From UBA9676 sp036005525 (GTDB taxonomy: Bacteria > Actinomycetota > Actinomycetes > Streptosporangiales > Streptosporangiaceae), in the NCBI GenBank assembly GCA_036005525.1, contig DASYQM010000208.1, positions 1 to 10,794 on the forward strand: a stretch of DNA of 10,794 bases, given 5' to 3'. Position numbers and translations under genes: made by a program. Below the pieces are notes generated by a model. The model saw only the letters and a list, made by a program, of their open reading frames with translations, was not told the DNA's origin and did no database searches. Positions 1 to 5,652 of the stretch are shown piece after piece (the stretch's first letter is position 1; every line of letters starts with the position of its first letter).

Positions 1-64
1 GAGGAGGGCGGCCCGACGCGGGCAACCGGCCGGACCGAGGGGGAGGAGGCCCCTGCTGAGCCAC
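1..64 (-). CDS. Possible start of an unidentified gene running off the left edge (partial)
   Basis: A GTG codon at 64-62 is preceded by GGAGG (75-71 on the minus strand) with a 6-base spacer, which is good Shine-Dalgarno geometry. The frame stays open to the window edge for 21 residues, beginning M-A-Q-Q-G-P-P-P-P-R-S-G-R, a proline-rich start of a kind seen in actinobacterial membrane or secreted proteins. It does not look like TsaB, the usual next gene after tsaE. The competing reading is the C-terminal tail of a plus-strand gene entering from the left in frame 1 and stopping at TGA 97-99, with an acidic Glu/Gly-rich tail. The visible stretch is too short to decide, and no function can be given. 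Confidence 0.3.
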   Translation of the reverse strand, partial: MAQQGPPPPRSGRLPASGRPP

Positions 65-434
65 GGTGTGCCTCCGGGGAGCGATCGAACCGTGCATGAC
101 GGCGCATAGCACCAGGCCTGGGCGGCGATCAACCAGGGGGCCGGCCAGGCAAGGTTAGGACGCTCGCACTATAGAGCCTCTGGGCCGCGGCGGTGGGCCA
201 GACACATATACCGGTGCGCCGAGACGGACCACCGGCCCGTCCACCGGTAAGGACCACCGCCCCATCTGCCGGTAAGGACCACCGGCCCGTCTGCCGGTAA
301 GGACCACCGGCCGGTTCGCCGAGACGGACCACCGGCCCCTGAGCACCGCGTTCGGCCGCGATCGTGAATATTGGGCGCGCGTTCCGCGTCGTGATCATGA
401 CCTTGCTGTAGTCAGATGTGCACCTAGGTCATGA
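65..434. other. Intergenic region left of tsaE
   Basis: I see no convincing gene in these 370 bases. They hold a 25-bp tandem repeat (about 211-338), a 10-bp palindrome CCAGGCCTGG (112-121), a short AT-rich patch near 168-209 (ACTATA and CATATA) and the left part of the inverted repeat at 392-437. On the minus strand TATAGT (173-168) could be a -10 element for the possible gene starting at 64, but no matching -35 element stands at the right distance, so I do not call a promoter. Confidence 0.6.
211..338. repeat. Tandem repeat, 25-bp unit, about 5 copies
   Basis: Units start at 226, 251, 276, 301 and 326, each opening with GGACCACC. The best unit (276-300) ends in TGCCGGTAA and contains ACCGGC-N6-GCCGGT, so each unit can form a small hairpin. 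Units 251-275 and 276-300 differ at only two or three bases. The sequence at 211-238 recurs at 311-338 with one mismatch, exactly four units later, so the array has a higher-order pattern in which the units ending CGCCGAGAC bracket those ending CCGGTAA. There are no spacers, so it is not CRISPR. The period is not a multiple of three, which argues against coding. Confidence 0.85.
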
Positions 435-437
435 TCA
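392..437. repeat. Perfect 12-bp inverted repeat overlapping the tsaE stop codon
   Basis: TGATCATGACCT (392-403) and AGGTCATGATCA (426-437) are exact reverse complements separated by 22 bases. The right arm contains the tsaE TGA stop (437-435) and the palindrome ATGATCAT (431-438). In RNA this would be a 12-bp stem at the end of the tsaE message, placed like a terminator or 3' stabilising hairpin, but no T-tract follows on either strand. The arms are AT-rich compared with the GC-rich surroundings, so a protein-binding site is also possible. Confidence 0.7.
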
Positions 438-950
438 TGTTCTCGGGACCGGCGCCGTGTCCCACCGGGCACCATGGCCCTCCAGCCGGACCGTCCGCGG
501 CTCCTGATCCGGCCCGGCCCCGCCGGGCGCGCCCCCCGGCCCGCCCGGGCCGGCGCCGGGACCGGCCAGGGCGATGCTGACCTCCAGCCGGTCGGCGGCG
601 AGCGCCTCGGCCAGTCCCCCGCCCCACTCGACCACGGTCACCGACGTCTCCAGGCTGGCGTCGAGATCCAGGTCGTCTACCTCGGCCGGACTGGCGAGCC
701 GGTAGGCGTCGGCGTGCACCAGGGCGGGCCCGCCGGTCAGCGAGGGGTGCACCCGCGCGATCACGAAGGTGGGCGAGGTGACCGGCCCGCGCACTCCCAG
801 ACCGGCCCCGATCCCCTGGACGAGCGTGGTCTTGCCGGTCCCGAGTGCCCCGTTGAGCACCACCAGGTCACCCGGCCGCAGCATGGCTGCCAGCCGCCTG
901 CCCAGCGCCCGCATGTCGTCCGGGCTAGCCACCATGAGTTCCTCACGCAC
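435..950 (-). CDS. tsaE: tRNA (adenosine(37)-N6)-threonylcarbamoyltransferase complex ATPase TsaE
   Basis: TsaE is the P-loop ATPase needed with TsaB and TsaD for N6-threonylcarbamoylation of adenosine 37 in ANN-decoding tRNAs, in the cytoplasm. The 171-residue product shows the Walker A motif GALGTGKTT (34-42), the SPTFVI segment (59-64), HADAYRL (79-85) and EWGG (108-111), all typical of the family. Residues about 129-148 form a Gly/Pro-rich insert near the C-terminus. The start is ambiguous: GTG at 950 gives 171 residues, while ATG at 935 (166 residues) has GAGG 5 bases upstream and may be the true start. It follows the hydrolase by 27 bases, implying co-transcription. tsaB, rimI and tsaD, common next neighbours in actinobacteria, are not seen downstream. 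Confidence 0.93.
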   Translation of the reverse strand: MREELMVASPDDMRALGRRLAAMLRPGDLVVLNGALGTGKTTLVQGIGAGLGVRGPVTSPTFVIARVHPSLTGGPALVHADAYRLASPAEVDDLDLDASLETSVTVVEWGGGLAEALAADRLEVSIALAGPGAGPGGPGGAPGGAGPDQEPRTVRLEGHGARWDTAPVPRT

Positions 951-977
951 TCCCGGTCCGGCTCCTCTCGCCGCCGG

Positions 978-2051
978 TCATGCCGAGCGGGGCAGGTCGC
1001 CGCCTGCCCCGACCCGAGCGAGCATGGCGGTGATCGCCTCGTTGACCAGGTCGGGGCACTCCAGGATGAGCGCATGGCCGCCGCCCGGCACCCAGATCAG
1101 ATGCGAGGCGGGGATGTCCATGGCCAGCTCGATGCCGAGCCGTGGCGCTATCAGCCGGTCCTTCTCCCCGACCAGCACGGTCACCGGTACCCGGCCCAGG
1201 GTCGCCAGCGAGTCCCGCTTGTCGCACAGCAGCAGCGCCTGGCCGAACCGGGCGACCACCTCGATCGGAGTGGAAGTGATCATCTGTCCGAGGAAGCCGA
1301 CGACGGCCGGGCTGACCTCGCCGTCCCCGAACCCCAGCATTCGCGTGCCCAGGAATGCCAGATCGGTCACGCGCCGACCGCGTTCCACCAGGATGGCGCG
1401 CCTCCCCTTGGCAGCGCCGTTGAGCACCCCGGGCAGCGCCCGGCTCAGCATCGGCCGGATCGGGGCCGGCATCCACGGGCTGCCGTCCTCCAGGCCGCGG
1501 GCGGCGGTGCTGAGGAGCACCACCCCAGCCACTTTGGCCCCGAACAGCTCAGGGTGCTGCTCGGCGAGCGCCATGATGGTCATGCCGCCCATGGAGTGAC
1601 CGACCAAGACCACCCGGGCATCGCCCGGCACGGTCGCGTCGATGACCGCCTTCAGGTCGGTGCCGAGCTGGTCGATGCTGGCGGCGCCGGCCTCAGAGCG
1701 CCCGGACCGTCCATGGTCGCGCTGATCCCAGAAGACGAGCCGGTGACCGGACAGGTCACGGCGCTGGAAGTGCCAGCAGTCCTGGTTCAGCGTGTAGCCG
1801 TGGCAGAACACGACGGTGACCGGGGCGGCCGACGGCCCGTTGATCTCGGCATGCAGCGCCACGCCGTCCCCGGTGAGCACCGTGAGCGGGCGCCCGCGGA
1901 GCTTCCCGAACGGTTCGCTGGACTCCGGGTCGGGACGGCCACGCAGCCGCCCGACCGCGATCCGCTCTGCGGCCACGATGGCCCCCGCACCCGCCACCGT
2001 CGCGCCAGCGACCACCCCGGCTGCGCCGGTGATCCGCCGCCAGCTGGCCAT
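978..2051 (-). CDS. Alpha/beta-fold hydrolase with N-terminal membrane anchor
   Basis: A 357-residue serine hydrolase of the alpha/beta superfamily. A hydrophobic segment at about residues 8-28 (AAGVVAGATVAGAGAIVAAE) follows a short basic start and looks like a signal anchor, so the catalytic domain probably lies outside the membrane. The fold motifs are in order: oxyanion strand FCHGYTL (82-88), DQRDHGRS (109-116), nucleophile elbow GHSMGG with Ser153, acid Asp298 in GEKDRL, and His326 in GGGHALILE. The triad is complete, so it is probably active; the substrate is unknown (esterase, lipase or peptidase-like). GGGAGGA lies just upstream of the ATG. A hydrolase of this type between alr and tsaE is a recurring actinobacterial arrangement, which suggests but does not prove a cell-envelope role. 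Confidence 0.9.
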   Translation of the reverse strand: MASWRRITGAAGVVAGATVAGAGAIVAAERIAVGRLRGRPDPESSEPFGKLRGRPLTVLTGDGVALHAEINGPSAAPVTVVFCHGYTLNQDCWHFQRRDLSGHRLVFWDQRDHGRSGRSEAGAASIDQLGTDLKAVIDATVPGDARVVLVGHSMGGMTIMALAEQHPELFGAKVAGVVLLSTAARGLEDGSPWMPAPIRPMLSRALPGVLNGAAKGRRAILVERGRRVTDLAFLGTRMLGFGDGEVSPAVVGFLGQMITSTPIEVVARFGQALLLCDKRDSLATLGRVPVTVLVGEKDRLIAPRLGIELAMDIPASHLIWVPGGGHALILECPDLVNEAITAMLARVGAGGDLPRSA

Positions 2052-2144
2052 CGGTCCTCCCGCACCCGCCTTTCCACACTGCTCAAGGGCGGCCCCGGGT
2101 GGACCGCTACCCTGCCGGGCAGCGCCTAACGCCGGGCGGTACCG

Positions 2145-3335
2145 CTACGCGGGGAATGCCGGAAGGCGCCCCGGCACCCGGGTGCCCGCACCGGCGTGCC
2201 CGGAATCGCGCTCATATGCTACTCCAAAGTAGCTTCTGGGAGTCCGCCCGCCGAAGCTGGTCACGATCTCATACGAGATCGTCCCGAGGGCGTCGGCCCA
2301 ATCCTGGGGGGTGGGCTCGCCCGCGTCGCCGGGCCCGAACAGCACGACTTCGTCCCCCACCTGGGCGGCCTCCTCGCCGAAATCCACCACGAACTGGTTC
2401 ATGCACACGGTGCCGGAGATCGGCCGGCGCCGGCCCCGGACGTGCACTTCAGCGAGCCCGGACGCAGCGCGCGGAACGCCCTCGGCGTAGCCAATCGGCA
2501 CGAGCCCGAGTGTGGCCGGGCCCGGGGTGATGTAACGGTGGCCGTACGACACCCCGGCCCCCGCCGCCACCTGCTTGACCTGGATCAGCCGGGTCCGCAC
2601 CGTCATCGCGGGCCGGAGCCAGTCAGGCGGGCCGCCGGGCAGCGTGGACAGCCCGAACACGCCGCCCCCCGTGCGGACCATGTCGAACCATGCCTGCGGC
2701 AGCGTCAGCGTGGCGGGCGTGTTGGCCAGGTGCCGTAGTTCGGGCTTGGCGCCTGCCTTCTCCGCCACGGCAACCGCATCGCGGAACGCGGCGACCTGAG
2801 TATCGATCGACGGATGACCGGGCATGTCCGCGCAGGCCATATGGGACCAGACCCCGATGATCTCGACGTCCCCCGCCGCCTCGGTCGCCAGGGCGGCGTC
2901 CACCAGGCCCGGCCAGTCCCGGGCAGTGGCGCCGCCACGCGACATCCCGGTGTCCACCTTGAGGTGCAGGCGGGCCGGGCGGCCCGCTTGCCTGGCGGCC
3001 GCCGCGATCTCCCTGACCAGGCCCACCGTCCCGGCGGAAAGGTCCACACGCTGGCGGACGGCCTCCTCGTGGGCCGTACCGGGCACGCCCATCAGGCACA
3101 GCACCGGCGCCGACACGCCCGCGTGGCGCAGCGCGAGCGCTTCTGGGACGGTGATCACTCCGATCCAGCTCGCGCCGCCCGCCAGGGCCGCACGCGCCGC
3201 GGGGACCATGCCATGGCCGTAGGCGTCGGACTTGACCACGGCCATGACCGCAGCGCCACCAACGTGCCGCCGCAGCGCCGTGACGTTGCCCTTGATCGCA
3301 TCCAGGTCGATGAGCGTTTCCGCGTGACCGTCCAT
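2145..3335 (-). CDS. alr: Alanine racemase (PLP-dependent)
   Basis: Alr interconverts L- and D-alanine with pyridoxal phosphate, supplying D-Ala for peptidoglycan. With the start used here it has 396 residues. It shows the opening IDLDAIKGNV, the PLP lysine Lys35 in AVVKSDAYGHG, HLKVDTGMSRGG (124-135), and the second catalytic base Tyr264 in GVSYGHRY, followed by the family C-terminal segment GTISYEIVTSFGGRTPR. Two positions differ from the common pattern: CMNQF (311-315) where CMDQF is usual, and GVFGL where YGL is common. A tail of about 25 residues extends past the usual end. The ATG at 3335 is chosen because it places IDLDAI about where the family has it; the in-frame ATG at 3380 is the alternative. 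Neither start has a clear Shine-Dalgarno. The stop is TAG. Confidence 0.94.
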   Translation of the reverse strand: MDGHAETLIDLDAIKGNVTALRRHVGGAAVMAVVKSDAYGHGMVPAARAALAGGASWIGVITVPEALALRHAGVSAPVLCLMGVPGTAHEEAVRQRVDLSAGTVGLVREIAAAARQAGRPARLHLKVDTGMSRGGATARDWPGLVDAALATEAAGDVEIIGVWSHMACADMPGHPSIDTQVAAFRDAVAVAEKAGAKPELRHLANTPATLTLPQAWFDMVRTGGGVFGLSTLPGGPPDWLRPAMTVRTRLIQVKQVAAGAGVSYGHRYITPGPATLGLVPIGYAEGVPRAASGLAEVHVRGRRRPISGTVCMNQFVVDFGEEAAQVGDEVVLFGPGDAGEPTPQDWADALGTISYEIVTSFGGRTPRSYFGVAYERDSGHAGAGTRVPGRLPAFPA

Positions 3336-3405
3336 GACCAAACAGTGTGCCAGCAGGTCAGCTCCGGACCGGACGGCCATCCCGGCCCCGCCCGGCGCGC
3401 GGCTC

Positions 3406-3483
3406 GGGCATCGCCTGGCCGGTGACGGGCATCGCCCGGCCAGGGACGGGCATCGCCCGGCCGTTGACCGGCGTCGCCCGGCT
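3406..3483. repeat. Tandem repeat, 21-bp unit, 3.7 copies, between nnrED and alr
   Basis: Units at 3406-3426, 3427-3447 and 3448-3468 share GGGCATCGCC(C/T)GGCC and end in GAC; a partial fourth copy runs into the nnrED stop codon at 3483-3485. Each unit carries GGGC-AT(C)-GCCC, a small palindrome. The period is a multiple of three. On the minus strand, in the frame common to nnrED and alr, the array has no stop and would read as a repeat of A-G-R-C-P-S-x. Confidence 0.85.
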
Positions 3484-5120
3484 CAGTCCGTCCACGCCCG
3501 GACACCGCGGATGGCGGCCGGGAGCGCCGAAATCACGTCACCCGCCGCGATCGGGCTGCCGGCTCCCGTGCCCGCCGGATCCGCGTCCGCCGGAATCATG
3601 CCGGCCGGAATCATGCCGGCCTGGCCCGTGCCCGCCTGGCCCGTGCCTGCCTGGGCTGTGCCTGCCTGGGCTGTGCCTGCTGCGGCCCGGCGGGCCGCGA
3701 TGCCATGCAGGAACGCCGCGGCTGCGGCGGCCTCGCTCACCGCGAGGCCCTGGGCCAGCAGGGCGCCCGCCAACCCGGAGAGCACGTCCCCCGTCCCCGC
3801 GGTGGCGAGCCACGATGTTCCGGTGGAGTTGACGAGCACCTCCCCGCCCCCGGCCGGGGCGATCACCGTCGTCGAGCCCTTGAGCAGGACGGTCACGCCC
3901 AACTCGGCCGCAGCCGCGCGGGCATGCTCCAACCGGCGGGCCGCCACATCCGCCGGATCGCCCCCCAGCAGCCGGGCCAGCTCACCGGCGTGCGGGGTCA
4001 GCAGCGTGGGAGCCACACGCGCCAGCAGCCCTCGCTCCTGCGCGACCAGGGTCAAGCCGTCGGCGTCAACCAGGACCGGCAGATCGGTGCCCAGCACCGC
4101 GGCCAGCCGGCTCCTGGCCGCTTCGTCGGTGCCCATGCCGGGCCCGGCCACCCAGGCCTGTACCCTCCCGGCCGCTTCCACCTCATGGCCAGCCTGGGAA
4201 CCGTCCCCGGTCACCGTGGTCAGCGCCTCCGGCCAGTGCTGGCGGACCACCGCGACGGCGGACCCGGCCGAGACCAGCCGCACCATACCTGCCCCGCCCC
4301 GCAGGGCACCGCCAACAGCAAGCGCCGCGGCGCCGGTGAAGCGCTCACTGCCCGCGAGGATGCCGAGCACCCCCCGGCGGTACTTGTCGGAGTCGCCGGC
4401 CGGCTGCGGGAGCAAGGCCGCCACGTCCGCTGCCTGGAACCCGGACGCGGCGGGCGCCGGAAGGTATGGCCCGAGCCCAATATCGACCAGTTCCACCACT
4501 CCGGCATGGCTCGCGCCCGGGTCGATCAGCAGGCCCGGCTTCCACGTGCCGAAGGTCACCGTCACATCCGCCCGCACCGCGGGGCCGTCCACCACGCCGG
4601 TGTCCGCGTCGATCCCGCTCGGCAGGTCGACGGCCACCACGGTGGGGCCAGGGCCCGGACGACCCGGCCCGTCCCCGGTTCCAGGCCGCGCGACCAGATC
4701 GGCCAGTGTTGCGTAGGGCTCGCGCAGCCCGCCGTGGCCGCCGATGCCGAGCAGCCCGTCCAGTACCAGATCCGCGGCGGCGATGACGGCGGGCAGGTCG
4801 GGGTCATCAGAGCCGGTGACGCGCCCACCCGCCACGCGCAACGCCGCCGCCCCCTGCTCGTGGACGTGGCTGCCCGCGGCCACGGCGACCACGCGCGCCC
4901 CGCGCCGGGCCAGCCTGGCGCCCGCGTACAGGGCGTCGCCACCGTTGTCACCGCTGCCGGCCAGCACGACGATCCTGGCCCCGTAGACCTTTCCGGCCAG
5001 ACCGGCACAGACCGATGCGAGTCCGGCCGCCGCCCGCTGCATCAGCGCACCGAGTGGGACAGCGTCCATGAGGGCACGTTCGGCCTCCCGGACCGTGGCT
5101 ACATCGTGCGCCCGTCTCAT
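3483..5120 (-). CDS. nnrE-nnrD fusion (nnr): Bifunctional NAD(P)HX epimerase / ADP-dependent NAD(P)HX dehydratase
   Basis: This cytoplasmic repair enzyme epimerises damaged hydrated NAD(P)H (NADHX/NADPHX) and dehydrates the S form back to NAD(P)H using ADP. The 545-residue protein has the YjeF N-terminal epimerase domain first (about 1-220: AGSGDNGGDALY at 54-65, DLPSGIDADTG at 165-175), then the YjeF C-terminal kinase-like dehydratase (about 230-545: SDKYRRG at 244-250, TPHAGE at 375-380, LLKG at 412-415, and the nucleotide loop NSTGTSWLATAGTGD at 431-445). Residues 481-510 are six pentapeptide repeats inserted between the last two helices of the dehydratase domain; another Gly/Pro-rich loop lies at 146-159. 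Its ATG overlaps the acpS stop as ATGA, pointing to translational coupling. Confidence 0.95.
   Translation of the reverse strand: MRRAHDVATVREAERALMDAVPLGALMQRAAAGLASVCAGLAGKVYGARIVVLAGSGDNGGDALYAGARLARRGARVVAVAAGSHVHEQGAAALRVAGGRVTGSDDPDLPAVIAAADLVLDGLLGIGGHGGLREPYATLADLVARPGTGDGPGRPGPGPTVVAVDLPSGIDADTGVVDGPAVRADVTVTFGTWKPGLLIDPGASHAGVVELVDIGLGPYLPAPAASGFQAADVAALLPQPAGDSDKYRRGVLGILAGSERFTGAAALAVGGALRGGAGMVRLVSAGSAVAVVRQHWPEALTTVTGDGSQAGHEVEAAGRVQAWVAGPGMGTDEAARSRLAAVLGTDLPVLVDADGLTLVAQERGLLARVAPTLLTPHAGELARLLGGDPADVAARRLEHARAAAAELGVTVLLKGSTTVIAPAGGGEVLVNSTGTSWLATAGTGDVLSGLAGALLAQGLAVSEAAAAAAFLHGIAARRAAAGTAQAGTAQAGTGQAGTGQAGMIPAGMIPADADPAGTGAGSPIAAGDVISALPAAIRGVRAWTD
3589..3678. repeat. In-frame tandem repeat, 15-bp unit, 6 copies, inside nnrED
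   Basis: Six consecutive 15-bp units run from 3589 to 3678 and fall into three pairs: GCCGGAATCATGCCG twice (identical), GCCTGGCCCGTGCCC/T twice (one difference) and GCCTGGGCTGTGCCT twice (identical). Read on the minus strand they encode AGTAQ, AGTAQ, AGTGQ, AGTGQ, AGMIP, AGMIP. The paired order suggests repeated duplication by slippage. Frame is kept throughout. Confidence 0.93.
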
Positions 5121-5467
5121 CCTTCTGCCACCACCATCGCCACGCTCAGGCCTCCGTCATGGGTGATCGACAGATGCCAGCGGAGCACCCCGCGCCTGGC
5201 CGCCTCTTTCGCCACCGTGCCGTTGATCGCCAGCGAGGGGCGCCCGGCATCGTCGTAGGTGACTTCCACGTCCGCCCAGCGCAGCCCGGCGGGAGCCCCA
5301 AGGGCCTTCGCGGCCGCCTCCTTGGCGGCGAAGCATGCGGCGAGCGAGGCCGGGCCGCGATCACGTTCGCCGTTGGTGAACAGGCGCGAAGCCAGGGACG
5401 GGGTCCGCTGCAGGGCGGACTGCAGTCGCGCGATGTCCACGATGTCCACTCCGATGCCCACGATCAC
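5117..5467 (-). CDS. acpS: Holo-[acyl-carrier-protein] synthase
   Basis: AcpS transfers 4'-phosphopantetheine from CoA to the conserved serine of acyl carrier proteins, activating fatty-acid (and sometimes polyketide) synthesis. The product has 116 residues, the usual size for this small trimeric family. It opens with IVGIGVDIVDIARL, with the metal-binding Asp8; FAAKEAAAKALG carries Glu50; WHLSITHDG lies near the C-terminus. GTG at 5467 is chosen because the family begins right at I-x-G-I-G-x-D; the longer frame to 5566 would add 33 residues of non-family sequence. GGGGGG lies directly upstream. Its stop overlaps the nnrED start by 4 bases. Confidence 0.94.
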   Translation of the reverse strand: MIVGIGVDIVDIARLQSALQRTPSLASRLFTNGERDRGPASLAACFAAKEAAAKALGAPAGLRWADVEVTYDDAGRPSLAINGTVAKEAARRGVLRWHLSITHDGGLSVAMVVAEG

Positions 5468-5579
5468 GCCCCCCAGCCTGCCACTGCCCGCACCGGCAGA
5501 CGACGCGCCGGGCCGGAGCACTTGGCCAGGCAGGCTGACCAACCGTCGGGCCTGTACCCAGGACATGCCGCCGCCAGCA

Positions 5580-5638
5580 GCCCGGCCGCGGCCACGCGGG
5601 GACGTGGGCGGATGACTGGCGTCAGCGCCCGGCCGCGG
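5580..5638. repeat. 12-bp direct repeat in the glmM-acpS gap
   Basis: GCCCGGCCGCGG occurs at 5580-5591 and again at 5627-5638 within the 185-base gap between glmM and acpS. Both copies contain the palindrome CCGCGG. I find no clear promoter for acpS in this gap and no glmS gene. With such GC-rich sequence the repeat may be chance. Confidence 0.4.
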
Positions 5639-5652
5639 TTGCAGCCCAGCGC

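Noticed and set aside
80..100. GGTTCGATC on the minus strand as a tRNA T-loop
   Set aside because: The flanking bases do not form the 5-bp T stem, and no acceptor or anticodon arm can be built around it.
211..338. Repeat array as a CRISPR
   Set aside because: The units are directly adjacent with no unique spacers, and no cas-like gene is present.
474..2129. Long plus-strand open frame of 551 codons
   Set aside because: It lies antisense across tsaE and the alpha/beta hydrolase, whose minus-strand products carry full family motifs; long antisense frames are expected at this GC content.
3705..5258. Long plus-strand open frame of 517 codons
   Set aside because: It is antisense to nnrED and acpS, has no recognisable domain and a composition typical of a shadow frame.
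5468..5566. Longer acpS start at 5566 (149 residues)
   Set aside because: The extra 33 residues have no family counterpart, and AcpS proteins start immediately before the I-x-G-I-G-x-D strand.
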